Source: Poecilobothrus nobilitatus (lineage: Eukaryota > Arthropoda > Insecta > Diptera > Dolichopodidae). Taken from it: a DNA stretch of 64,000 nucleotides. The notes under the pieces are model-generated. The model made no database searches and was not told where the DNA came from. It saw only the letters and a program-made list of their open reading frames with translations. A program made the position numbers and the translations under genes. Each line of letters opens with the position of its first letter. The first letter of the stretch is position 1. Shown here piece by piece: positions 35,536 through 47,830 of this stretch. The stretch spans positions 241,577,825-241,641,824 of the forward strand of contig OX352774.1 in assembly GCA_947095535.1 (NCBI GenBank), read 5' to 3'.

Positions 35536-36720
35536 ATTTTGACAATTAAATTTCATACTGCAAAGGAACAATTCTTATTTTTTTAATACCAATTATTGTC
35601 TACTGCAATTATGAAAGTGTATAAAAATTTTAACTTAATTTTAATTGTTAATCATAATTTAATTAAAAGCAGTTCATGTTTTATTTTTCTTTGTTTTGTA
35701 CTCATTTTTACATTTTGGAAACTATAAAAACATAAATAATTTTGAAAAATATTTTTTGGAATGATGCCAACATTTATGTTTTTGTTTATAATTTTTTTTC
35801 TTTATGTACGCAGAAGAAAAAATAAGTGGCGGCTTTTTGTTCTAATTTTTTTTGTTTGTTTTTTTCTTTTCTTTTTTTTTTGGTAATTTTATGTTTTTTG
35901 GTTTTCAAATGAAAACATAAAATTGTGGCAGATTTTTACTTAAGTAAAGTGCCAAAATTCATCTAATGACTAATTCATAATAAGTTTTTCAAAATTTTTT
36001 TGTTATTACCGTTTGTTTTTCTTTGCGTTTAATACGTAGAAATCATTTAATGTTCATTTCTTTTTCACAAAATTGATTTGTTTATAAATAAAAAGCGAAT
36101 CATCATGAAAAGCATTTGTGAAATATTTTTATATAAAAAAAAAAAAAAAAAAAACTTTCAAATAAAAGTATAAAAAAAAAAACAAAATTTGAATAGCTAC
36201 ATATAGAAAAAAGAAAATACGATTTATTGGTTAAAGATTGAACGAATTTTCATTAGAAATTTTTTGACAAATATTTGATTTGTAACAATATTTTCGTTGA
36301 CATTTAAAATTTATCAAAATATAATTAAAAATAAAAATCAATTAATTATAATCAAAATTAAATAAGAAAAGATATGGATTTTTTTTCTCTTAAAGTATCT
36401 TTAGTACAAAAAGAAAAAATAAATGTCATGAAATTTTAAAAGTTAAAAATTAATTTCGATTTTGTAATTGTGTTATTTATGTTTCAAAAAAAAAAAAAAA
36501 ATACAGTTTCCTTCAATTGCATAAGTTGTGTATAGTATATTTTTAAAAGAGTAAATTTTATCCCGGAAATTCCAAATTTTTATATTTTTTGTATTTTTAT
36601 AACATTTGCGAATATTCAAAATTATACAAAGTATGAAAGTTGTTTATTACATGGTGTTTATTTGAAATTGTGATAATTTTATACTTTAATTTAGCAAAAT
36701 ATGTAATTTCGTATTTATTC
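35536..36720. other. A/T-rich sequence, nothing recognised
   Basis: Homopolymers and A/T words only. Confidence 0.5.
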
Positions 36721-37356
36721 TACAGGGTGCTCGTAACTCAACGGTCACAAATAACGCCAAGTGATAGAGATATTCATAACAAGTAAAAAATTGTTCTGGA
36801 AGGGGGATATATTTTTAAAAGTTTCTGAAATAACGGCTCTCAAATATTTTTTTAACAAAATTTTTAATTAATTAATTAATTTAATTAATTTTATTTAAGC
36901 ATATATTTAGATAATTATCTCGAAAACGGTAAAAGATATGAAAAAAATGTTTGAACTTAAATTGAAACTGAGGAATTAGTGATTTCAAAAATGAAATAAA
37001 CTTGGTATATAAATAACGGTTTTTTATGCAAAAAAATACAGTTATTTAAGGAAACAGTGAAAAATATCTATATTTTCTGTATTTAAAAGTTTGTAACTCT
37101 TCAACTTTAACAAATTATATAAAAGCTCGGACATTAGAATGAAAGCACATAGCTTCAGCTAACTACCGACACTTAAATGAATCTTTTATGTTGTTCAGAG
37201 GAGAAGATATTGTTACTTTTTTTTTTAAATTAACGAAATTACTTTGAAGGTCGTTATCTCGAAAACCGTTAATAATAGAACCTCCTCGAACATAATTTTT
37301 TGCTTATTATGAACTTTCCTTTCACCTGCATTCTTGGTGATATTTGACACCCTATA
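36721..37356. mobile_element. CAGGGTG-ended inverted-repeat element
   Basis: It starts TACAGGGTGCTCGTAACTC and ends GACACCCTATA, so CAGGGTG faces CACCCT, next to TA dinucleotides at both ends. Inside, TATCTCGAAAACGGT (36917) recurs as TATCTCGAAAACCGT (37255). Many insect MITE-like repeats have this CAGGGTG end and an ATCTCGAAAAC interior. No coding capacity. Superfamily (TA target suggests Tc1/mariner) is inference. Confidence 0.6.
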
Positions 37357-37599
37357 TAGCAAAATGTAAAAGATTCAAATATTGTAACCACGATTTTGGG
37401 AAAAAAAAAGAAAATAAATATGAATATAGTAAAGCAATGGCGGAAAATGTATATGAAAATTTTTTACTATTGTTATTTCTGTAAATAGTGACAGAATTAG
37501 TGATTTTTTCGACAAGATGTCAATATAATTATGAAAAATTATATTTTTGACAACTTTTACATTACATTTTCAATAGGTAAACAAACTTTTGATCACTAT

Positions 37600-38205
37600 A
37601 GGTCTTTTTCTTTTTAATTCAGAGCAGAGCTCTAAGCATATTTTAAGCAAACAGAGTATGATCTGCTTAGAATCACTAAAGGTATGCTTGTAGTCAGGAG
37701 GTTTAAAAAACAGCATACATAAAAAAACAAAAAGAAATAACAGGTGTCACTTTTATTAAATTTAGTCTGAAATTGTCAAAAGTCAAAAAGTCAAATTGTA
37801 AACAATTTAAATGTTTTAAAGAATTTATTAAACAAAGTAAGGTGGAATTAATTATTATAAGGAACGCTTATTATAATTTGTTTTTCGATGACTGAGATTC
37901 AGAAGATGATATTTTTCCAAATAATTGTGTCAAATTAAAAAAAAAAAAACGGAAATTATTAAATACAAGTTTTGAAACCCACTCGTTTTTAAACTTTATG
38001 TAACGAAATAAATCGCGTTTATGTTAATATTTATGGTTCCGCACAAAGTATAGTATGTATTGATCGAAAAGGGGCGTTTTTTGTTTTTAAATGTCAAAAT
38101 AAAAATAATCTGGGTAAAAAATATAGAGCACGCTCTGACCACGTTCTGAACAAAAATACCAACACGAATGATACTCTGTAAACGCTCTGATTAAAAGAAA
38201 ACCTC
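37600..38205. mobile_element. Imperfect inverted-repeat element with CAGAGC ends
   Basis: The left side TTTTTAATTCAGAGC..CAGAGTATGAT (37612-37660) is inversely matched by ATGATACTCTGTAAACGCTC, TGATTAAAAG on the right (38168-38200). CAGAG/CTCTG words cluster at both ends, as in hAT-type termini. No clear 8-bp target duplication and no transposase. Tentative. Confidence 0.4.
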
Positions 38206-41200
38206 CAAGCTATTTTTTGAGAGCTCTCAGCGAACTAATATATAAAATTATTAATTTAAGGCTCAGTTAAAAAATAAAATAAAATATTGGTTTTAAAGAT
38301 TGTTCTGAAAGTAAAAATTTTTACTTTTACCTTTCTATTGGATTTAAATTTCTTTTTCCTTCTTATTCTTAATATTTTTAACTACTCAATTTAATTGGTC
38401 GTTATTTTTTTTTTGAATTTATGTCTAGAATATTAACAACAAGCAATTGATGGTTGAAGCTACAAGCAAAGAATTGGAAACGATATAACTGAAAGTTATA
38501 ATTTTATTTTTCGTTTTTTGGGATATTTTTTGATTTATTTAAAATATTAAATTGATTTATAGAAATAACTTTAAAATATTTTGTCAAGTGCTAGATAAAT
38601 ATTTTTCAAAAATTTCAAACTAACATGTTATTCTTTATAATTTTTCTTTATAATTTTAATGAAAAACATTATTCAGAATAAAGGATAACATTTATTTTCG
38701 AACAGAATTAACAGAATTTTCTATAATTTAATTAATTTTCAGAAATAAATTTGATAGAGTTTTTATTAAAAAAAAATTTCAATTAAAATAGAAAATAAAA
38801 TAGAATAGAAAATAAAACTATCCATATGGACTATTTAAATTCCATTTTTGAACTAATGGAACCTGCTACGATTTGAACTAATTTCGTAATAAATTTTTTA
38901 TTTCGAAATTATTATGCCTTTTTTTTTTTTGTTTTTTGATATTATCCACATTTAACTTTATACAACATCACCTGTATATATGCTTAATTGAAATATTAAA
39001 TAATATTTCAAAATTCAAAATTACATCATATATTATGTATACATAATATTATATATTTTTGTTTTTATTTACATTGTATTTAAATTAATTAATCAAATTC
39101 TAAAATTAACAATATCTTACAATGTTTAAAAATGTTTAAAAATGCGTATACAGCAAATAATTTTTAATAATAAAAATGTTTTTCTTTAAATGTTTTCTAT
39201 CTCTTTCCGACTCCAAAAAATTTCCCATCATTCCTATATTTTTTTTTTTTTGTTTTTTTATTTTATTTTATTGCTTTGTTACTTTAATTTTCAGCAATTG
39301 ATGATGAAAATTTATTGCATTCTCCCAGATTAAACAGATGTTTTCCGCCTAATATTATTATACGTACAATCTATAGATACAATCGTATATACGTATAAAA
39401 AATACTGTTGTAAATACAGTTTACAAGTTTTTCATAAATATTATATAGGAAAAATCCCTCTTAAAAACACATATAATAAAAGTGTACAAACTAGAAAGAG
39501 AAAGAAGAAAAAAAAAAAACAAAATAAACGAAACTATAATTTCCTTATTTCTACAACATAACTTCAAGATCTCATCGTTAATAAGGAAAAATTTAAAAAA
39601 AAAATAAAACGCACAGCACGCGTTTTCATTTTCAAATAAAAAAAAAAAAAAAAGAAAAAAAAAACAATAAAAAAAAATAATGAGGTATGCAAAGAGCGCA
39701 TATTCATAAGATTCAAAGGCGCGAACGTAAAATTACTTTTTATCACGCTTTTTAATTTATAACAGTGCAACGCAATGCATTTTTAAATATATATTTTTTC
39801 TTTTAAATTAAATTGTATACAGAGAATGAAATTATAAAAGTAAAATATGTTTATTTGAAAGTAAAACGAATTAAAGTATTTTCAAAAATTCCAATATTTT
39901 ATTATAAGAAGTTGGTTGTAGTTTATATTACACTTGCCAGTATTGTCTTACTGTCTGCGTGAATACTATCATATTAAATAAATAAACGTTTTAAATGATT
40001 ATTTACTGAGTTTGGTAAATTAGGTATATAATCCAATTGTTTTCTTAGTGTTTTTTAACTTCAGTGAGGTTCGAACACATTTCTCTGCTATATGTATTTG
40101 TTAATAGTGAAATGCACAAATTTTTTTAAGAAATTTCGGCTCACGACTATTAACCGACTTTTTTAAAAGTCGTATGGTTCTCTTTAGAAGTAAAAATGAT
40201 ATTGAATCTATAGAATAGATGAAAATAACAGGGTATGACCATTAGTAATGGTGTACTTATAATTAGTCAAATTTTCATCTATATTTTATATTCAAAAATC
40301 ACATTTTAATAAAAACAGATCAAAATATCAAATAGATAAAAATGGATTAGACCAAAATGTTTTAAGAAAAGTGTTACGCGGTTTATATTTAATCTACCCC
40401 TATACTTACATCTAATCTATTTTTTTTTTAATCGTATATTTTCAACTTGAAAAATGCGTTCTTGCAATATCTAAAGATTGTTTTTTTATTTTGTATTTTA
40501 ATGTTTTCATGAACGCAATAGGTGATATTTTAAAATTAAAAAAGAAAAAAAAGAGAAAAAGAAAAGATAAAAAAAATCAACAAACTGTTCTTGTTTTTAT
40601 CTTTTTGCTTTTCCTTTTTCGTGTTTTGTTTTTCTTTTTTGTAATGATGCAATGAGGGAGAAAAAAAAATAGAAAAAACATTAGATTTAAAATTGAATTG
40701 AAGACATAGGAGCAATGAACTTGTATTATTTTCTTGCTCACTTAATTAATTAGTAAATGAAAAAAAATTTTTTTTTTTTTATTGTTGTTTTTGTAAATTT
40801 GTTTATTTTTAATTTCAATTTTTATTTCTTTTTGTTTTTTTCAAATAATTACAGAAAATTGTGAAAATTTTTTTTTTTTTTTTTTTGTAAAATGTTAAAA
40901 ATAAAATGTTTAAATACTGGTTTAAATGAAAAAAGTTAAATAATCGATTTTTAAATATTATAGATTTATAACATGTAAATTTTTCAATACATTTCTCATG
41001 GAAAATTACTTAAATTGTTTTAAATTTGTAGATTAAAACAGTTTTTTTTATCTAAAGATATTACAATTACAAAAAAAAAGTTTCCTTGCATTGTATTATT
41101 TGTATAGGTTTTACTGTTCTATATGCTGAACTGTTTAGGGTTACTGGTTCAGGATCCTTAATCTTCATTTTTTATTTTCTATATTTTGATATTTCTTCAA

Positions 41201-44125
41201 TCGTATCTGTATATTATGATTCTATATTTCTATAATGACTTTATAATAGTTATTTTATGATTTATTAATGGTTTTAATCCTATAATACGTTTTATAAATG
41301 ATGTATTATATGTATAATTTAATCCATTATAAGTTTCTAAAACAAAAAACAAAAACTTCATTGATTTAGATTTTAAAGTTTTCCATTATTAAATAAAAAC
41401 AATATCCTAATGGAATTTTCTTTTTAAAGGGAATCGATTTCCTGTCAATAACTGAAATAAAACTAAAAAAACAACAACAGACCACACATTGTGTTCCTAT
41501 GTTAAGTATTTATCATTGATTTCTTATGATATAGAATATAGTAAATCATATTTAATAAACTTTTCAATGTGAGTATATTTCAAAAAAAAAAAAAAAAAAT
41601 GTTTATAAAAATCTATTAATCATTTGTACGAGTAAATATGTATGTGACTCATATTAAAACTTATAAAGAAAAGGCTAGGTGACTTAAAATATAATATAAT
41701 AGACCTTTGATGAAAATTTCATAAAATATGACTAATAATAATTCAATAAAAATGTTGTCAACTTTTATTTTTTTCACTTAGAATATTATAGTAATTTATT
41801 ATTTTTTGTTGACACTTTTTCTTTATATTCTTCAATATATTTATTGAGTAGATTGCAGTGTCTCGAATCTTATTTAACTATAAGAATTATAATTTTAAAA
41901 AAAAGGCAATATGTGCAATTGAAAGATGTTATAACAAATAGTTATTATCCAAATTCATTGAAACTGTGAATAAAAATAAACGATCCTTACAGAAGTAAAT
42001 TTAAAATTGATATTTTTTTGACAGGTTCTTTACAAATTTAATATTTTTTAATATATAAAGTAGGCAAGCCACTATTAAAGACTAGATGTTATGTTATATT
42101 TAACCAAATAAATAATTACAAAATTAAGATTTTTACATTTTGAAGCACTTAGTATTAATTATTTACTGTAGAAACTGTTCAACAAGAGTTCAAATAATCG
42201 TAAAATTTAAATGTCTTTTATTCTAAAACGATTTTAGAACGATTTTTTAAATATAAATACTAGTTTTACTCAATCGTTTGTTTAATATTAGATTTTAAAA
42301 AATTTTAGCACATTTTTTCTCATCATTCGCATTTTCCGTATCCTTATCCCATCCTATATAGTTACAACTACTTTTCGTTCAAAGGAACGAACATACATAT
42401 TCCTAGATTGTAATTTACAGATACAAATATTTATTAAAGGATATAAAATTGCTTTTAAACTATAAAATTTTAAATTGATATTATTTATATTTTAATTTTA
42501 ATAAATATTTCACTTTACATTTATTTGTTATTTTATTAATACATATATAATTTTTAATATATAGATGATATTATTCTAATTTTGATTTTTTTCTTGGTAT
42601 TTATATTTAAACCCTATAATTTTCTTTAATTAATTGATTAATTTCATTAAAATCTATAGATATTTTTAATAATATTTAAGTTATTAAAACAAACACTTGG
42701 AAAATATATTAAAACTATTTTCATATAATCAAAAAATAACTTTTTTTTTTTTCCTTTTTATATTTTATAATCAATTTTAATTTTCTTTTAGAAAAAAACA
42801 AAAAAAAAAAAAATTGAACGCTATGCGTTACACTTAAAAACACTGAAAATTTTCGCTTACGAACCGTATGAGAATTTTCAAAAGACTGAGGGCGACGACA
42901 TTATTTTTGTGCGTTTTTTTTTTTGCTTTTTTCCTTTTTCATTTGTTTTATTTAATGAAAAATCGAATTTGGAAAAAAATTTTTATTTATTTATTTATTT
43001 TTTTTTTTTTTTAAGTATGAAAAATAATATAAGAACAGCAGTGATCTCGAACAAAAAAAAGTCTATTCTCTTATTTTCCTCTCAATTTTTTTTATTAAGT
43101 TTTACATGCCAGTGTCTTATAGTATAGAATGTAAATGAACGAAAGCGATTTTGTAATAAATACAGTGAAGTATATTTGAATAGTTTATTTAATTTTTAAA
43201 ATTTTTAACTAAAAAACAAAAAAAAAAAAAAATACAATTTAACAAAATCTTTTCTTTTCTATCTCATTAGATTCTACATATATACGTATTTTATACCCAG
43301 AAATATAAAATTTCTTTTCTTATGAAAATTTTCCAGTTTTCATTTTCTGATGAATTAAAAATGATCACAAAAATTTTTCAAAAGAAAATTTTTTTTTTTT
43401 TTCACTCTAAATTCATTTTAATATTTTTATGAGAATTACATAGAATCGCACAAATAATAGTATATTCATTTAGTACCAAAGAGAGAACGCTTTGCAAACC
43501 TTATAGTCGTAGTAAAAAGAAATTCATATATATGTGTATTTTATATGTCTAGTCAGATAAAAATAAAGGAATTTCCTTAAAAATAAAAAGAAAGAAAAAA
43601 AAAGCTACAAAAAAAAAAAAAATAATAAAGAAAAACAACAAGAAATAAAAATGATGTCGATTGCGTAGCAATTACGATCTGCACGTCATTCTTTTATGTA
43701 TATAACATGTCTGCTCTTTTATACTAAAAACCATACGTTTGTCGTACGCTTTAAATTTTTTTTTTCTTCTTTTATTTTTTTGTTTTTTCTCTAAAATTAG
43801 ATAATGGACAGCCAGTAGTTTTATGTACTATTTAGAACTTGTATATGAGTATTTATTTATAAAATTTTTTTTTTTTTTGTCGTTTTTATTTTGGGTGACT
43901 CTCATATTAACTTAAAACAAAAACAACCTATCTAATAATTTTCAAAGACTTGGCAAAAAATATGAAAAAAAAATAATGTAAAAAAAATTCAATAGAATAT
44001 TGCAAGTGATGTGCATGGATATGAAATTTCATTAGTGACATAATATGGAAGGGTAGTGACTAAATGGAGAATAACAATAGGTATTGTTTTGGAAATTTTT
44101 GATTTGTCAAAAGAAATTATTGTTT
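38206..44125. other. A/T-rich upstream sequence, no gene supported
   Basis: Mostly homopolymer-rich. Three CpG-containing islands stand out (39685-39780, 42820-42920, 43640-43760) and are discussed as candidate regulatory or promoter segments. Frames at 39564-39770 and 42909-43127 are low-complexity translations. Confidence 0.4.
42894..42899 (-). promoter_or_regulatory. Candidate initiator (TCAGTC) on the minus strand
   Basis: TCAGTC matches the arthropod initiator consensus exactly and lies in a CpG-containing patch (42820-42920) that contrasts with its flanks. A DPE-like GGTTC follows, but about five bases too close. Orientation suits transcription towards sick. Weak evidence. Confidence 0.2.
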
Positions 44126-44130
44126 AGTAA

Positions 44131-44260
44131 CATTCCTTTCTACCCCTTCCTTTATTTATTGTATTTCTTAGCCATTATACTGCTTGCAGTTAGGAGGATT
44201 GTTCCATTAAACTTTCTCTGTGGAATTTAGCTTTTCTTGCTGTCTTTTGAAGATCTAAAC
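44131..44260. repeat. Dispersed repeat related to 9.7 kb
   Basis: TTAGCCATTATACTGCTTGC..GTTAGGAG resembles CTAGCCAATATACTGCATTAGCAATTAGAG at 9745-9775, with a pyrimidine-rich CCTTTCTA stretch before both. Class unknown. Confidence 0.35.
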
Positions 44261-44424
44261 CTACCATTGAAATAAAATATTCAATGTCAGTAAAAGATAA
44301 TTTTTCTTTGCTCTAGTCGAAAAAATTACTATATCGATCGAACCTCAATAAAAGTGAAAGCATATTTTTTTTTAAATTGTTTTTTGACCTGATTCAGCTA
44401 CAAATTAATATAAACAATAATTTT

Positions 44425-44757
44425 AACATGATTCCTGTCAGGATACTGCAGGCTAAAGGGACACTTAAAGAAAATTGGAATAGAAATATATTCAAAAAAA
44501 TAATATTTTTTTTAATTTTGTAGAGTTATGAAAGAAAATATGAGTATAATATGCAGATTCTGTAAAGAAGAGGTAACTCCAGATCACATACTCAAAAACA
44601 ATACCTAATCTTTACTTTCTTAGGTAAAGAGATAGTAGGACTGACAGAAGTATTATAAGTGAAGACAAGATCCACAACACGTAGTAACAGGTTACAATAG
44701 ATCTACATCAAAAGGTCGCAGTCTCATTTATACCTCTTAAATAAATCTAATCTAATC
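44425..44757 (+). pseudogene. Non-LTR retrotransposon RNase H end and zinc finger remnant
   Basis: The plus strand reads LSGYCRLKGHLKKIG, then after an A/T-rich insertion ICRFCKEEVTPDHILKN, then FTFLGKE. This is the pattern at the end of RNase H-bearing non-LTR polyproteins (TGHC.L..HL..MG, CR.C.EEEETPEHIL, LG.E). It is followed by a 3' UTR-like AAAGGTCGCAGTCTC and ends AAATCTAATCTAATCT, a typical short tandem 3' tail. Clade (R1/LOA/I type) is inferred from the presence of RNase H-like sequence. Broken by stops; no catalytic RT remains. Confidence 0.65.
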
Positions 44758-45600
44758 TATAGTCTGCCTCATATAGTAATTCAATCCGAATTTATTGAGA
44801 TCAATTCTATTAATTATACAAGAGCATATTCCCAATATCCCAATTCTACTATCCATTATCCATAACATCCCGATTTTCTTAGAATATCTTCCATAATATG
44901 TACTTGTGATGGTGCAGAGAGGAGAATCATCTTAAGCTTTGTAGTTGTTCAATGTAAAAAAAAACTGTAGTATTAGTCAATGACCAAAATATGAAGTCTA
45001 TTAACAAAGATGGACACTCATTTTCCCAGAAAATGTATTATTGAAATTTGGGGTACAAAATTTATATTTTCAAATTAAGGGGACCACCAATATTGTATCG
45101 TTAATGTTAAAATTAAAATTAGAAATAATAAAGAAATTTTGAAAGGGTTTTAAATATAAAGATAAAAGAAAAAAATATTTAAAAGTAAGGACAAAACTAT
45201 AAAATAATATTTTTTTTATTATTAAAAAATTTAAAATAATTATTAAGAAAATTTTTCAAATTTAAATTCAAAACAGTTTTAATGTCATTGATAATAAAAA
45301 TAACTGTCATCAAAGTTATGTCAGTTTCTATTTTTCTTTTGATTACAATCGAAACTAGAACGATACAGAAAATAAAATAAATGTGAATTGATATCAACAG
45401 GTGAAATATTATTAAGTTAATTCGATGCGCTTGAATGTGCTTAATTTGTTGTGAAGAATGTGTTTATTTCAAACGTTTTTTTATTAGAAAGTTTGCAAAA
45501 GCTTCTAAATTATGAAATTTTAAAATTTTTTTAAAAATAATTAATCGAAATTTTATTTATTTTTTCATCTCTTGCACAACATCTTATAAATTTTTCAAAA
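44758..45600. other. A/T-rich sequence, nothing recognised
   Basis: No exon or repeat match; the 45197-45397 minus frame is low-complexity. Confidence 0.45.
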
Positions 45601-45623
45601 CTGTTTGAAAGTTTTATTTTTTT

Positions 45624-46866
45624 AGCACATTTCCAAAAAAATTTTGAAAAAATGTGCTTATTAGTTTCACTTTGTCCGTCCGTCCATCCGTCGGTCCGTC
45701 TGTTTACAAAACTTCTACACCGTTAAAGATAGAGAAAAAAAATTTTAACCATGGGTAGGCCTCATAAAAAAAATAATTTTGTGGAACAACTTTTTCATGT
45801 AGCTCCCCCCCAATACGGAGCTACAGCCCCTCAAACTTTGAAAAAGCCCTATGTTCTGCTAAAGATTTTTTCAATCTGAAAACGTCATTCGACAGGTATT
45901 TTTTTTACTTTGTAAATTAATATCAAAATTATACAATTTTTTTAAATTTAGTATTTAAATTTACCGTTATGTGAAAACCAAATTTTGCATGATTTTTCTA
46001 CTTTAATAACTCCGGCACGCTTTTAGATAAAGGCTTGAAATTTTGAGGCAAGAAAGAACTTTTAGAATTAGTATAAGTTTGCTCAGAAAAATTTTTTGGA
46101 GTACCCCCTGTTTATGAGATATGAGGGCTTAAAAATTGAAAATTTGCTATTTTTAAACACCTGTAACTTAGGCACCTGTACACATTTTACTTCTGCAAGA
46201 TATAAAATTTAAAACTACAGTAATATATTTTAATGTGTGCTAAAGGTTTGTTGTAGTTGTAAAGGGTTCCAAAGTTGCAGCTCTTCAAAATTGCGAAAAA
46301 GCCCTATTTTCAGCTGTAAATATCTCAGGCTCTATGTAATAGTTTTGCAATCTAAAACCGCCAGAAGATCGAAAATTTTATTATCTATATAAAACAATAT
46401 CAAAATTATGTAATATTTTGTAATTTACGAAATTTCTTTTTTCATAACTCCGGCACGCCTTTAGATAAGAACCTAAAATTTTGAGACGAGAAGGAACTTT
46501 TAGAATTAGTATAAGTTTCCTCAAAAATTTTTTTGGTAGTACCCCTTCTTTAAGAGTTATTGCGCCTCAAAAATTGAAAATTTGCTATTTTTAGACACCT
46601 GTAACTTAGGCACCTGTACACATTTTTCTTCGGCAAGACATGAAAATTAAAGGTTTTATAACATATTTTTATGTGTGTTAATGGCTTTTCTTAGTTGTAT
46701 AGGATTCCGGACTTACGGCCCCTCAAAATTTCAAAACTGTCCTATTTTCACGTTTTTTCTTCTTACATGAAATTTTCAAATTTTTGTGCAAGTCAAAATT
46801 CTAAACAGTTTGTAATGAGTTTGGAAATGTGCGCTTTTAAAAACCGTTGGTTTACATTCTACCTTG
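45624..46866 (+). mobile_element. HINE-like element family 2, copy C
   Basis: It has the same 5' hairpin (AGCACATTTCC...AAATGTGCT), a GTCC run slightly degraded by CATCC and CGGTCC, TTCTACACCGTTAAAGATAG, CATAACTCCGGCACG, and the 3' GGAAATGTGCGC, AAACC-GTT-GGTTT stem-loop and CTACCTTG plus T-tract as copy B. It carries the 478-bp-type unit only once and lacks a short piece (about 46430) present in B. Comparison with B defines both ends cleanly. Confidence 0.8.
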
Positions 46867-47099
46867 TTTTTTTGTAAATTGTAGTAGAATTTTTAAGTCT
46901 ATTTAATCTCGAGAACCGTTAAATATGTACTGGATTTTTCCATAGTTACAGTGGTGTTGCCATGTTTTATTAAAAAAAAGTCTATAATTAATTTAAAAAA
47001 GCGCAATAGAAAATTAACACAATTTGTTCTTTATATACCTACTCAAGGAAATCTGCTCAATAAAGAGAGGTATAACTTGTAGCCTCTCAGGTTAATTTG

Positions 47100-47830
47100 A
47101 AAATTTTAATTAGGCAGATGATATCCGTTTCCTATTGCATAATTTCAATGATATACAGAGCAAATTAGACTTTGCCAAATGCTGTCGATTAGAAATGAAC
47201 TTGGAAAATACTAAAGCGATGACGATAAATAATACCAACACCACAGTCATCAAATTGAAAGGAAAGCAGATAAAATTAGTAAACAGCTTCTGTTATCTGA
47301 GTAGTATGATAACCAACAACGAAGAGTTGCAAGAAGATGTACAGCACAGATTGAACAGGAACTCAAGATGATAATGAATACAAATTCGGATGCATTTATG
47401 GAAAAATTCCCAGATATCCAGAGTAATAGAGTATTTCGAGCATGCGTAAAATCACTTCTGAAAAATAACAGTAAAATTTGGCTTACAACTAACAGTTTAA
47501 ATCATAAAATTATACTATTAATAAGTATCTCAGAAAAATATGTCGCATATTCTAGCCAAGTATAATATCGAATGAAGATCTATGGATACTAACCGGTGAA
47601 GAACCAATAACCAATCAAATCAGGAAAATGGAAATTAATAGGTCATATGCTTAGAAAGCCAAATACAAATATAGCACATTGACTACCTTACAATGGAATT
47701 CTCAAGCGACAAAAAGACGAGACTAAATGTACCATCTCCAAGGATGGCATCAAAATATTAATGCGAAACCGAATGAGATGCAGGCGTCAAGTGCAAGTCC
47801 TTTACTCTCCTATGCATTGAAAAAATTTAT
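47100..47830 (+). pseudogene. Non-LTR retrotransposon reverse-transcriptase remnant (second family)
   Basis: The catalytic ADDI (from F/Y-ADD) lies at about 47114-47125, with a TAG where the aromatic residue should be. Then come CCRLEMNLENTKAM, IKLKGKQIKLVNSFCYL and SSMIT, the palm-to-thumb region. A second frame gives ACVKSLL, KIWLTTNSLNHKI, and beyond stops ISNEDLW, GEEPITNQIRK, LIGHMLRKPNTNIAH. This matches the thumb and C-terminal blocks (CVKSVLLYG, ISNEELW, WIGH.LRKP..NI) of a widespread animal non-LTR family, probably RTE-related. Several frameshifts and stops make it inactive. It differs from the RWAGH type at 2.0 and 25.5 kb. Confidence 0.85.
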
